The position numbers were made by a program, and so were the translations under genes. This document shows, one piece after another, positions 15,741 through 24,074 of a stretch of DNA of 64,000 nt. Below the pieces are notes generated by a model, which had not been told where the DNA came from, made no database searches, and worked only from the letters and a program-made list of their open reading frames with translations. Position 1 is the stretch's first letter, and every line of letters starts with the position of its first letter. The stretch comes from Peribacillus simplex (GTDB taxonomy: Bacteria > Bacillota > Bacilli > Bacillales > DSM-1321): contig NZ_LNNH01000010.1 in NCBI RefSeq assembly GCF_001542915.1, positions 119,039 to 183,038 on the forward strand, in the 5' to 3' direction.

Positions 15741-16652
15741 TTATTGGTGAATCGAATTTTCTTCTTTCAGCTTTACCTTCCCCTTGCGCGTGCCCACTCC
15801 CAATGCAATCGCAGCCCCTATGCAACTGAAAAGGCAGCCAGCAGCCAAGAAAATGGAGGGATCCGAATCACCAATCATTACTGAAGCCAAACCTCCTATT
15901 GCTGGGAAAAGAGCGACCATGTACCCGCTTTTCGCTCCACCTATTTTATCTACAAGCTTTAGGTAGAACAGCCAGGCCCCAAAGGAGGCGAATATCGTTA
16001 AATAAAACAAAGCAGATAAATATGAAAGGGATGTCGGCAGACTAACAGCTTGCCCTTTAATGAACACGATTGCCCATAAAAGAATGCCCCCCGCTGCAAA
16101 CCCAAGTACATTAGCATAGATTGGGTTCACCTGCTTCTTGGCATTTCGAGCTGAGCTCGCATCGCCCAATGCCGTCAGGATGGTCCCAAGAACGGCAATC
16201 ATGATACCTTTTATATCCTGAAAACCATGAATGTCATGTAAGCTTGGGTAAATAACGATGCACACAGCCAGCACACCGATTATTCCGCCAATCAAGATAC
16301 GGAAATGCAAAGGCTCTTTCAAAAAAATCCGAAGAGCAATGGGTGTTAAAATAACCTTCAATGAAAATATCAATGTAACCATGGCTGCTGAACTTAAGAT
16401 AGTCGCGTAATAAAGACATAAATAGCTCAAGGCAAAATTACATATTCCAAATACGATAATATATGGAATATCCTTTTTCTTTGGTTTACCTGCAGGTTTA
16501 AGAATGCACAACAGAATCAAGAATAAGACTGCCGTCAAACTTAAACGATAGGTTAAAGATAATTCTAAACTAACGGGTGTACCTTGTATCTTTACTGCAA
16601 TAAAATTAAGCCCCCATACTACTAAACAAAATATGTACATAAAGTTGGTCAT
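15741..16652 (-). CDS. EamA-family (DMT) transporter, partner of the aminolevulinate synthase homologue
   Basis: This 303-residue membrane protein has ten hydrophobic helices arranged as two EamA repeats. The first begins [19 protein letters not shown]; the second begins near [20 protein letters not shown]. EamA/DMT proteins usually export amino acids and related metabolites; the E. coli member RhtA can export 5-aminolevulinate. The gene overlaps the aminolevulinate synthase homologue by four bases (ATGA), so the two are translationally coupled. Export of that enzyme's product is a reasonable inference, not shown by the sequence. No terminator of its own is obvious before the convergent esterase terminator. 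Confidence 0.82.
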   Translation of the reverse strand: MTNFMYIFCLVVWGLNFIAVKIQGTPVSLELSLTYRLSLTAVLFLILLCILKPAGKPKKKDIPYIIVFGICNFALSYLCLYYATILSSAAMVTLIFSLKVILTPIALRIFLKEPLHFRILIGGIIGVLAVCIVIYPSLHDIHGFQDIKGIMIAVLGTILTALGDASSARNAKKQVNPIYANVLGFAAGGILLWAIVFIKGQAVSLPTSLSYLSALFYLTIFASFGAWLFYLKLVDKIGGAKSGYMVALFPAIGGLASVMIGDSDPSIFLAAGCLFSCIGAAIALGVGTRKGKVKLKEENSIHQ

Positions 16653-17881
16653 ATGTTTACTGAATCCAATCTTTTGGAGAAAGGAATATCAAAATAAGTG
16701 AAAACCTCCGTTAAAGCAATGGTTAAATGGGCTATCTGTTCTTCAGTGTGATTGGGTGTGACATTCACCCTAAAGCGTTCTGTACCGACAGCTACTGTAG
16801 GTGAATTGATAGGTTGTAAGTATATCTGATGGTTTTCAAGCAGTCTCTTGGCTGCTTCCTTACATTTCTTCGCATCTCCGATTAAAACCGGAAGAATATG
16901 AGTCTCGCTTGCTGCCATTATCGGAATGCCTGCCTTCGTTAGATACTCTCTTAAAGTGTTTGTCTTCTCTTGCAGTACGATCCGCTCTTTATCCGATGAT
17001 AGCAGATGTTGAATACTCGCGTGACAAGCCGCTATGACTGCGGGTGGCAGGGACGTGGTGAATATGAAGCCTGATGCAAACGAACGAACCGCATCGATTA
17101 TTGAAACAGAAGCAGTAATATACCCTCCTATTACGCCAATGGCCTTGGCCATAGTGCCTTGAATGATATCCACTTTATGGGCAATGCCAAGTTCTGCAGC
17201 AATCCCTGCACCTCTGGGTCCATACATTCCAATGGCATGAACTTCATCGAGGAAAGTAATCGCGTTATACTTTTCAGCAAGGGCTACAATCTCTTCGATC
17301 GGCGAAATATCCCCATCCATTGAGTAAACCGATTCAAAAACAATGATCTTTGGTCTATCAAGGGGTTGTCCTTCCAATAATCCTTCTAAGTGAGCTACAT
17401 CATTATGCTTAAATATCGATTTTTCAACTTTAGCACTGCCAATACCATTAATAATGGACGCATGATTACGTTCATCCGAAAACACGATACAATTTGAGAA
17501 TAGCTTTAATAGACATTGCAGTGTGGCATCATTTGACCCATAACCCGTAGGGAAAACAAGAGCCGATTCTTTCCCATGCCATTCTGCAAGCGTTTTTTCC
17601 AGCTCCGCATATTGATAATGTGTCCCTCCTATATTACGAGATCCACCAGAGCCAGCCCCATACATTTTAATTGCATCGTGCATGGCATCCGTTACTAGTG
17701 AGTGCTGGGACATCCCTAAATAATCATTGCTGCACCATACCACTACCGGTTTACCATTTTCGTCACCATTCAACTTGGCTAAGGGATATTGACCATTTAT
17801 ACGATTCAACGTGACAAAACTGCGATATTGCCCGCTTTCTTTTAGTTTATTTAGCTCACCGTTAATGATTTTCTCATACAT
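16649..17881 (-). CDS. 5-aminolevulinate synthase homologue (alpha-oxoamine synthase)
   Basis: This 410-residue PLP enzyme closely resembles 5-aminolevulinate synthase of alphaproteobacteria and mitochondria. Conserved segments are [63 protein letters not shown] and [16 protein letters not shown]. Lys246 in GTMAKAIG should hold PLP, with His140, Asp212 and His215 around it. Residues that bind the succinyl-CoA carboxylate in Rhodobacter capsulatus (Arg21, Thr365, Arg374) appear to have counterparts here (Arg20, Thr in SPTV, Arg in ERFR). Residue 81 is Ser where the Rhodobacter enzyme has Thr83, a position linked to glycine selectivity. Bacilli normally make aminolevulinate from glutamyl-tRNA, so this gene is likely acquired and serves a special product. 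It is coupled to an EamA exporter. Confidence 0.87.
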   Translation of the reverse strand: MYEKIINGELNKLKESGQYRSFVTLNRINGQYPLAKLNGDENGKPVVVWCSNDYLGMSQHSLVTDAMHDAIKMYGAGSGGSRNIGGTHYQYAELEKTLAEWHGKESALVFPTGYGSNDATLQCLLKLFSNCIVFSDERNHASIINGIGSAKVEKSIFKHNDVAHLEGLLEGQPLDRPKIIVFESVYSMDGDISPIEEIVALAEKYNAITFLDEVHAIGMYGPRGAGIAAELGIAHKVDIIQGTMAKAIGVIGGYITASVSIIDAVRSFASGFIFTTSLPPAVIAACHASIQHLLSSDKERIVLQEKTNTLREYLTKAGIPIMAASETHILPVLIGDAKKCKEAAKRLLENHQIYLQPINSPTVAVGTERFRVNVTPNHTEEQIAHLTIALTEVFTYFDIPFSKRLDSVNI

Positions 17882-18478
17882 GATTTAACCACCTAAGTCA
17901 TTTTATTTTTTACCCACTTAAATTATTAATAGAATGACAAATTGGCAATTTATCAGTGATGATATGAATAATTTAAATGGAATAATAAAGAAATATTACC
18001 AAATAAAAGAAAAATGTCAATTGAAATTATTATTTTAACATACATAATATTCTGATATTTAATCATATACTCCTATCTCCCCTATTACAAATGCTATTCA
18101 GCAATAAAATATTATAAAAATACGTTCTATTTACCCAAGTACCTTGAACCTTTTTCTTCTAATCTGTCCCGCTAGCAAATGGAGACCAATTTGTCCCTTG
18201 AATTTGAAGTGGCCACTAGGAAAGTATAAAAGCGACCTCCATCCAGAACTATTTACAACAAAAAGAATCCAACTCGGACCATGTCTTTCAAGTTGGATTC
18301 TTCCCCCCAGCAAATTTCAAATAAAATTAAATAGGCTATTCTTCAACTTCTTTATATGGTTTATCCTGCTCTACCTTCCCCCACAAATAAAAAGCCCCTG
18401 ACACTAGAAGTGCCAAGGGTTTGATAGAGTATGAATGAATGAATGAATATTAATTGATTGCATCTTAAGTAACCTTAT
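17882..18478. other. 597-base AT-rich intergenic region
   Basis: The first 230 bases, upstream of the aminolevulinate synthase homologue, are very AT-rich and should hold its promoter, but I cannot fix -35 and -10 boxes. The rest holds a hairpin at 18258-18303 and a weaker GC-rich hairpin at about 18390-18420 that lies after the SRPBCC gene and resembles a terminator. No convincing gene is present. Confidence 0.5.
18258..18303. terminator. hairpin, probable intrinsic terminator
   Basis: The stem AAGAATCCAACT / AGTTGGATTCTT has a 16-base loop. It is flanked by an A-run on the left and ends in TT on the right. It may insulate the SRPBCC gene from the aminolevulinate synthase operon. Confidence 0.55.
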
Positions 18479-18937
18479 TCATCCTCCACTGGACTCCGCT
18501 TCAGCTACATTCTTGACACGGTCCAAAAATTCAACGACCACTTTATCGGTGGCGAATAGTAATAACCATTTCAGGTACCATTTTAACGGGCGGCTGCTGA
18601 CTGTGTATGTAAAGGAAGTTCTGCTGTCATTGATTTTATTCATTTCGTATAAAGCTGTAATTTCAAACATTTTGGCAAGGATGAAGCCTACTTTTAGCTT
18701 TTTCTCATCCGCTTCATTGGTATAGGCGAGTGTTTCGATATCATATTCTTCTGTTCGTTTGCCTTCTCTATATTTTTGGCGATATATGCTCCCGACCACT
18801 TCCTCCGTTATTTTGATGGGCTTTTGTTCAATCACTTGGGGCATGATTTTTTGCATATTTTCTACAGAACCGTCAAGATACCTCCATACATGTTCGATCG
18901 GAGCGTTTATTTCGATCTCTTTTTTCCACGATTTCAC
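18479..18937 (-). CDS. SRPBCC (START-like) family protein
   Basis: The product is 152 residues. The opening [20 protein letters not shown] is typical of the SRPBCC/polyketide cyclase-like fold, which forms a deep hydrophobic pocket for a small ligand. Later segments ([20 protein letters not shown] and [18 protein letters not shown]) fit the family's beta strands and C-terminal helix. There is no signal peptide. No pathway can be assigned from its neighbours: it lies alone between the polyol operon's relic end and the aminolevulinate operon. The upstream ribosome binding site (GAGGTGAT) supports the start at 18937. Confidence 0.78.
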   Translation of the reverse strand: MKSWKKEIEINAPIEHVWRYLDGSVENMQKIMPQVIEQKPIKITEEVVGSIYRQKYREGKRTEEYDIETLAYTNEADEKKLKVGFILAKMFEITALYEMNKINDSRTSFTYTVSSRPLKWYLKWLLLFATDKVVVEFLDRVKNVAEAESSGG

Positions 18938-19016
18938 TGAACATCACCTCTATCTCGATTATATTTACTTTTTCAGGAAAATCCAAACAGTTTAATTTAA
19001 AGAAGAAGGTAAAATC

Positions 19017-19050
19017 AAAAAAATCGTAAAAGTGTCCTTTTACGATTTGA
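19017..19050 (-). terminator. intrinsic terminator at the end of the polyol operon
   Basis: The perfect stem AAATCGTAAAAG / CTTTTACGATTT with a TGTC loop is followed by a T-run on the minus strand. It lies beyond the transketolase relic, which indicates that the relic was once the last gene of the operon. Confidence 0.85.
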
Positions 19051-19054
19051 CATA

Positions 19055-19312
19055 AGGTATTATACTCATTGGAATGTTGTTCAAACCGATCCCAGCTTGG
19101 CATACTGACAACAGTAACTTCAAAACCTTCTTTTCCTAGTGTATGTTGAGCTGCAACAGCAAGAGCCACTTCAGAATTGGAGGCAAGTAGCTAGCTAACG
19201 CCGTTTCTTTTGATCAGCTAAAACATAAACTCCGCACTTCACACTTTCATATGCCTGCTCTTACAAGCGTCGGTAACTCTTGACGTGTTAGTGCAGTAGT
19301 CTTGTCGGTTCC
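19055..19312 (-). pseudogene. transketolase C-terminal remnant
   Basis: In shifting frames the minus strand reads TTALTRQELPTL, then GVYVLADQKK, then a clean run [20 protein letters not shown] followed by [17 protein letters not shown]. These match the third domain of transketolase, including the near-invariant [10 protein letters not shown]. Stop codons and small indels break the frame, and the N-terminal 500 or so residues are missing. The remnant lies directly after glpX and before the operon terminator, so a transketolase gene was probably once part of this operon. Confidence 0.85.
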
Positions 19313-19319
19313 TCCAATT

Positions 19320-20294
19320 TCAAATGAATGGAACTTTGTGGCGCGCTTCGATAAACTGCGACTGCTCCGCTGTCGCAACGAAAGAGTGTGTTATCAGCTT
19401 ATGGTTCCTTTTGCGGACACCTTTTAATAAAGGTCCGTCTGTAATCCCTGTTGCGACAAAGAAACAATCATGGGATTTCACGATGTCATCCATCGTCAAC
19501 AGAGCATGAGGGTTGGCAATCCCCATCTTCTTACATCGTACAAGTTCCTTTTCAGATTTGGGAACAAGTCGACCTTGGAAATCACCGCCAAGACATTTCA
19601 ATGCAACTGCAGCAATCACACCCTCAGGGGCACCGCCTGTTCCGACAAGGATATCGACATCCAATTCGTCAACCGCTGTAGCTATTGCTCCTGTAATATC
19701 CACATCTGAAAATAATCGAACTTTTGCTCCGAGATTAAATACTTGTTTCATTAAATGATTGTGACGCGTACGTTCCTGCATCATGACTGTCAGTTCACTT
19801 ACATCCTTGCCAAGTACCTTTGCGACGGACTTCATGTTTTCTGTAAGGGACGCTTCGATATTGATACAGCCCTTCGCCTCCGGGCCGACTGCCATTTTTT
19901 CCATATACATATCCGGTGCATGCAAGAGGGTACCACGTTTAGCTACAGCAATAACTGCTAGCGAATTATCTTGCCCTTTTGAAACGAGGGTCGTCCCTTC
20001 TATTGGGTCAACGGCAATATCCACTTGAGGTTCAGTGCCGGCACCAAGATTCTCACCGATGTACAGCATCGGTGCTTCATCCATTTCACCTTCGCCAATG
20101 ACAATTGATGCATTCATATTTATGCGGTTCATCTCATCGCGCATTGCTGTCGTTCCAGCTTGGTCCGTACCGATTTTATTGCCTTTTCCAATCCAAGGAT
20201 AGGCCGCAATTGCCGCTTTTTGAGCGACGGCCAAAAAGTCACCGGCTAGTGATTGAACATCTTCTTTTTGCTTAACGTTCACAATAGACAACAC
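19320..20294 (-). CDS. glpX: class II fructose-1,6-bisphosphatase / sedoheptulose-1,7-bisphosphatase
   Basis: The enzyme has 324 residues and the GlpX metal and phosphate motifs GEGEMDEAPMLYIGE and DPIEGTTLVSKGQDNSLAVIA, plus ILVGTGGAPEGVIAAVALK. It removes the C1 phosphate of fructose-1,6-bisphosphate; many GlpX enzymes also act on sedoheptulose-1,7-bisphosphate. In this operon, where C4 sugar phosphates are expected, the sedoheptulose activity is attractive, because aldolase joins erythrose-4-phosphate and dihydroxyacetone phosphate. Translation starts at GTG 20294 with AAGGGG seven bases away. It follows dhaL by 143 bases and precedes the transketolase relic. The biochemical role here is inference; the family call is firm. 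Confidence 0.9.
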   Translation of the reverse strand: MLSIVNVKQKEDVQSLAGDFLAVAQKAAIAAYPWIGKGNKIGTDQAGTTAMRDEMNRINMNASIVIGEGEMDEAPMLYIGENLGAGTEPQVDIAVDPIEGTTLVSKGQDNSLAVIAVAKRGTLLHAPDMYMEKMAVGPEAKGCINIEASLTENMKSVAKVLGKDVSELTVMMQERTRHNHLMKQVFNLGAKVRLFSDVDITGAIATAVDELDVDILVGTGGAPEGVIAAVALKCLGGDFQGRLVPKSEKELVRCKKMGIANPHALLTMDDIVKSHDCFFVATGITDGPLLKGVRKRNHKLITHSFVATAEQSQFIEARHKVPFI

Positions 20295-20437
20295 GAATCA
20301 GCCCCTTCGTTATTCATAATTGTGTATTTTTATTCATTTATAAGCGAGATTCACCCGCATATTTTGGCATTTCCATAAGTCGAAACAATCAAAATATTTT
20401 CGATATGCGGTGAATTTTTTTTATTGGATGTGTTGAA

Positions 20438-21088
20438 TTATACTGTTTGAGCCGATTTAATGGTTGTTAAAAAAGTGTTAAGAATCATGTAAGAAGAAGC
20501 GGCACCAGGATCCTTCGTCCCAAGTGAGCGTTCACCAAGACGGCTTGAACGCCCGCGCTTAGAAAGCAATCCTTTTGTTGACTCCATTCCTAGCTCTGCC
20601 GCTTTCACCGCTTCCGTAAAAGAGGCAACGAAGTCATTCGTATGTGCAAAATTCGATTGCAAGCTTTCAGCTGCTGGATGCAGTGTATCTATCATCGTTT
20701 TATCGCCAACTTCCGCTTTGCCCCGTTCCTTGATTCCATCCACAAAAGCCACCCAGAAATCCTTTAATTCTTGATCTCCAAGTTCCAACTTTCCTTGAAA
20801 TGCTTTCGCACCCCTCATAAAACCAGTTGCATATAGAGGACCAACAGATGAACCGACAGCACTTAAAAACGTACGGCCTGCTAAAATGCTAATTCTTGAG
20901 CAGTCCTGCTCGTCTTTCAGTTCGCCATCCAGTTTTTCGTTAACCGCCTGCCAGCCAATGGACATCGTGACTCCATGATCGCCGTCACCCAGCTTCCGGT
21001 CTAATTCACACAAGTAATCTTTTTGTTCTTCAATCATCGTTACAACGTTTTTCAAAAAGGCCTTGAATTCTGCAGCTGTTATCTTCAT
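20438..21088 (-). CDS. dhaL: dihydroxyacetone kinase-like subunit DhaL
   Basis: This 216-residue nucleotide-binding subunit carries ELDRKLGDGDHGVTMSIGW near residues 26-44, the aspartate cluster that holds the Mg-nucleotide, and later GDKTMIDTLHPA and KDPGAASSYMILNTF. Partnered with DhaK it phosphorylates a short ketose. In PTS-linked systems DhaL carries ADP that is recharged by DhaM; in ATP-dependent systems it exchanges ATP. No dhaM is in the window. ATG 21088 with AGGAGG is chosen over the frame start at 21115. It begins 13 bases after the dhaK stop. The likely substrate in this context is erythrulose rather than dihydroxyacetone. Confidence 0.88.
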   Translation of the reverse strand: MKITAAEFKAFLKNVVTMIEEQKDYLCELDRKLGDGDHGVTMSIGWQAVNEKLDGELKDEQDCSRISILAGRTFLSAVGSSVGPLYATGFMRGAKAFQGKLELGDQELKDFWVAFVDGIKERGKAEVGDKTMIDTLHPAAESLQSNFAHTNDFVASFTEAVKAAELGMESTKGLLSKRGRSSRLGERSLGTKDPGAASSYMILNTFLTTIKSAQTV

Positions 21089-21101
21089 CGCTAGCTCCTC
21101 C

Positions 21102-22106
21102 TTATATTTGGACATACATTGGACAGTCTGCAGGGTGGTCTATAAATTCTGCCAATTCTTCATCTAATTTTGTAATGGTAACAGACGCACCGCCCATTTC
21201 AAGAGATGTGCTGTAGCTTCCTACATAGGAACGGTGTATTATAATGCCTTTGTCACTTAAAATTTGTTCTACACGTCTGAACATTATATATAGTTCCATG
21301 TTTGTAGTGGAGCCTAATCCGTTTACAAGAACAGCTACTTTTTCTCCTGATACAACTGGCATGTCTATCAAAATGTCATGCATAAGGCGTTCGACCACCT
21401 GATCAGCCGGCAGCAAGTCACCTTTTTCGAGTCCAGGTTCACCGTGGTGACCAAGACCGATTTCCATTTCGTTATCAGCAAGTTCAAAGCTCGGCTTTCC
21501 TGTTTGTGGTAGTGAACACGGTGTTAAACCGACGCCCATTGTCCGTGTGTAATCGTTTGCTTTTTGAGCCACTCGTACAACATCAGCCAAGTTATATCCT
21601 TTATCAGCTGCAGCCCCCGCTGCCTTCGTGACGAAAAATTCCCCTGCGATCCCTCTGCGTTTTTGTTTTTCTTCTTTTGGCGCGGAAGCTACATCATCCG
21701 TTACAAGCACGGAACCAACACGGATATCGCTTTCAAGATCAGCCAGTTCTGCCGCCATGCCGAAGTTCATTACGTCCCCTGCATAGTTGCCATATATATA
21801 AATAACGCCTTTTCCTTTATCAATGGCTTTCGTCGCTTCCAAAATGGGATCCGGAGGAGGAGAAGAAAAAATATTCCCTACGGCAACACCATCAGCCATG
21901 CCATCACCCACATACCCAATAAATGCTGGTTCGTGGCCCGATCCACCGCCGATGAGAACGCCTACTTTTCCGTCTCTTGTTTCCTTCGCCGTAATAAGTG
22001 CACGGTCGTTTTCAGCTAATTGCCTTACATGTTTCGGATAAGCTTTTGCATATCCTTCAATCATTTCTTCCACAACTCTCATTGGATCATTAATGAGCTT
22101 TTTCAT
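21102..22106 (-). CDS. dhaK: dihydroxyacetone kinase-like subunit DhaK
   Basis: This 334-residue substrate-binding subunit has the opening VVEEMIEGYAKAYP, then VGVLIGGGSGHEPAFIGYVG, VIYIYGNYAGDVMNFGMA, and IGLGHHGEPGLEKG, where a histidine equivalent to His218 of E. coli DhaK would bind the ketose covalently. The C-terminal VAVLVNGLGSTTNMELYI and TSLEMGGASVTITKLD are also standard. Its start overlaps the end of rpiB by 17 bases. With an erythritol/threitol-type dehydrogenase, a polyol permease and RpiB in the same operon, an erythrulose kinase role (as reported for related mycobacterial kinases) is plausible, but dihydroxyacetone cannot be excluded. Confidence 0.88.
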   Translation of the reverse strand: MKKLINDPMRVVEEMIEGYAKAYPKHVRQLAENDRALITAKETRDGKVGVLIGGGSGHEPAFIGYVGDGMADGVAVGNIFSSPPPDPILEATKAIDKGKGVIYIYGNYAGDVMNFGMAAELADLESDIRVGSVLVTDDVASAPKEEKQKRRGIAGEFFVTKAAGAAADKGYNLADVVRVAQKANDYTRTMGVGLTPCSLPQTGKPSFELADNEMEIGLGHHGEPGLEKGDLLPADQVVERLMHDILIDMPVVSGEKVAVLVNGLGSTTNMELYIMFRRVEQILSDKGIIIHRSYVGSYSTSLEMGGASVTITKLDEELAEFIDHPADCPMYVQI

Positions 22107-22572
22107 GTTTTGCTGCAGCTCCTTTCAAAAAATCCTGCTCTTTATCCATTATTTGCTGAACTTTTCTTGCTGAGTTACCACCCGGAAATTCAGACTCTAA
22201 ATACACCTTCACTATATTTTTAGCTGGTTCGATTCCAATCACCTTTGCACCCATTGTTAACACTTGTGCATCGTTACTTTTTTGCGAACGTTCCGCTGAA
22301 TATGTGTCATGGCAAAGAGCTGCACGAATACCTGGGACTTTTCCTGCCGCAATCGCCATTCCGATACCTGTACCACAAACTAAAATGGCACGATCCAATT
22401 TTTGCTCATTAATGTCATTAGCTACCTGAAAAGCTACTCCTGGATAATCAATCTCGGTACATGAATCTTCAGAACCGTAATCCACAACTTCGTGTCCCAA
22501 TTCTTGAATATAATCTTTCAAACTATCTTTCATATTAAAAGCATTATGATCAGAACCTAACCCAATTTTCAT
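22090..22572 (-). CDS. RpiB/LacAB-family sugar-phosphate isomerase
   Basis: The enzyme has 160 residues. It shows LGSDHNAFNMKDSLKDYI at the N-terminus, YPGVAFQVANDI, the catalytic loop VCGTGIGMAIAAGKVPGIRA with Cys near residue 66, and NDAQVLTMGAKVIG. RpiB proteins interconvert ribose-5- and ribulose-5-phosphate. Members in tetritol operons instead convert erythrulose-4-phosphate to erythrose-4-phosphate. The C-terminal tail is longer than in canonical RpiB (about 150 residues). ATG 22572 follows AAAGGG; a longer frame to 22590 is rejected. It overlaps dhaK by 17 bases, which supports a shared pathway. Confidence 0.85.
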   Translation of the reverse strand: MKIGLGSDHNAFNMKDSLKDYIQELGHEVVDYGSEDSCTEIDYPGVAFQVANDINEQKLDRAILVCGTGIGMAIAAGKVPGIRAALCHDTYSAERSQKSNDAQVLTMGAKVIGIEPAKNIVKVYLESEFPGGNSARKVQQIMDKEQDFLKGAAAKHEKAH

Positions 22573-22634
22573 TATACAACGCCCTTTCATGTTATTTCCG
22601 CTTTATTATCATCATTCTCCACTTCATTTTTTTC

Positions 22635-22667
22635 ATTATTGAATCGATAAATATTATCATTCGTTTG
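22635..22667. promoter_or_regulatory. candidate regulator site before the isomerase-kinase genes
   Basis: ATTATTGAAT followed by AATATTATCATTCGTTT closely resembles 25328-25356 before the dehydrogenase gene. Shared blocks ahead of two parts of one operon suggest a binding site for the divergent DeoR-type repressor. This is inference from similarity alone. Confidence 0.35.
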
Positions 22668-22720
22668 CATATATCTTTGTTCACGGGTGAATTCGATAGA
22701 AAATGATGATGATCGTTCAA

Positions 22721-23992
22721 TCATTGCACTACTGGCATGTTAGAAGACGTATCCACTGTTTCTGTTTCTATTTTTTTAGGTAATGTAACAAATTTCATCA
22801 TGAACGCACTGATCAAATACAATCCTGTATAGATCCAAATGATGCCTACAGTTCCGACACTTCCAATGAAAAGACCGACAAGAGCCGGACCAACGAATGT
22901 ACTCAGACCAGCACCCAGGTTCAGAATGGACATTGCAGCTCCGCGGTTTTCCGGGGCTAGTGATGGGATCAATGCGGAAAGGGGCACGTATGCAGCAAGA
23001 CAAGCACCGAAACAAATGGCAACAAGTGTTGCCGCCATGTAATTCGCTCCAAGAAAAAAAGGAGTATAATAGAGTGCCGCTGTGAATACAGCACATCCTA
23101 CACCGCCAAACCACATAACTGTGTTGCGCCAACCGAATTTATCGCCGATAATACCCCATATCAGGTTAAAAATCACATTACTGGACCATAATGCACCATA
23201 AATCTGTAACCATTCAGTTCGGGTAAATCCAATTTCCATCATATAAGCTGGAAGAAACACAACAAATCCGTATGCGCCTGCCGTGTTGATCGTACGAACG
23301 ATGCCTCCAAGCCCGACTTTCGGACGCTCGAATGCTATGGTGATTCCCTTGGAAATATATTTAAGTGCTTCCGCTTTAGAATTGAATTTCCTTCTATTAC
23401 TTTCCTTATCTTTGTTTAAGGAAATGGCAATAATGGCTCCAAGTGTCACAAATACAAGGGCACTCCAAAGCGTTTTCAATTCTCCTAGATAAGAAAGGGC
23501 AAAGCTGGAGTAATAAGCTCCAAGAACATTCAATCCTCCGGCAAACGAGACCCAGAACCAGCCGACAGCCGTTCCTAGTCTTTCTGCCGGCGCGTAATAG
23601 GTCAGCCAAACGAGGAAAGAGTAGGCAAACAAAGGGTAACCAAGTCCCCGAAGTGAATAGGTAGGAAGCATGATTGCCAGATTCATTGTAGGGAGACCGA
23701 ACGTTAAAAAAACCAGAGTTCCCGCTATGAATAGAGCCACCCCGAAGGACATGGCTTTGCGAGGACCCAATACTTCAGCTAGGACGCCGGAAAGCCAGGC
23801 AGCAATGGCAACAGCGAAACCATATACACTAAACAGAAGGGCAGATTGCTGAACACTTAATCCATTATCGATTAGATAGGAAGATAGCCATCCCAATTCC
23901 AAACCGTCACCCATCATAAACAGCAGTACACCAAGATACCCCATTGCCATTTTGGAATCCATCCCCAGCTTCCCTAATAGTCCCTGATTCAT
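22721..23992 (-). CDS. MFS sugar/polyol permease
   Basis: This 423-residue membrane protein has 12 predicted helices. The N-terminal GYLGVLLFMMGDGLELGWLSS resembles the polyol permease group of the MFS (RbtT/DalT type, ribitol and arabinitol uptake). Further landmarks are the helix 2-3 loop LAEVLGPRKAM, then GYPLFAYSFLVWL and ENRGAAMSILNLGAGL. It probably imports the C4 or C5 polyol that the next-door dehydrogenase oxidises. GGAGG precedes ATG 23992; it lies 82 bases from the dehydrogenase stop in the same direction. Which polyol is carried is not determined. Confidence 0.82.
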   Translation of the reverse strand: MNQGLLGKLGMDSKMAMGYLGVLLFMMGDGLELGWLSSYLIDNGLSVQQSALLFSVYGFAVAIAAWLSGVLAEVLGPRKAMSFGVALFIAGTLVFLTFGLPTMNLAIMLPTYSLRGLGYPLFAYSFLVWLTYYAPAERLGTAVGWFWVSFAGGLNVLGAYYSSFALSYLGELKTLWSALVFVTLGAIIAISLNKDKESNRRKFNSKAEALKYISKGITIAFERPKVGLGGIVRTINTAGAYGFVVFLPAYMMEIGFTRTEWLQIYGALWSSNVIFNLIWGIIGDKFGWRNTVMWFGGVGCAVFTAALYYTPFFLGANYMAATLVAICFGACLAAYVPLSALIPSLAPENRGAAMSILNLGAGLSTFVGPALVGLFIGSVGTVGIIWIYTGLYLISAFMMKFVTLPKKIETETVDTSSNMPVVQ

Positions 23993-24074
23993 CGTTTTTC
24001 CTCCTCTTCATCTCTTTTCATTTCCAAAAAACAGGTTCCGAAACGAAGAAGGAACCTATTCGACTATGATAGTT

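Noticed and set aside
18131-18313. Leftward 60-codon frame
   Set aside because: It crosses a terminator hairpin and has no ribosome binding site or motif.
20341-20420. Long-loop inverted repeat between dhaL and glpX (ATTCACCCGCATAT / ATATGCGGTGAAT)
   Set aside because: The T-run is on the wrong strand for operon termination and the loop is about 40 bases; it could be an operator or attenuator, but nothing decides it.
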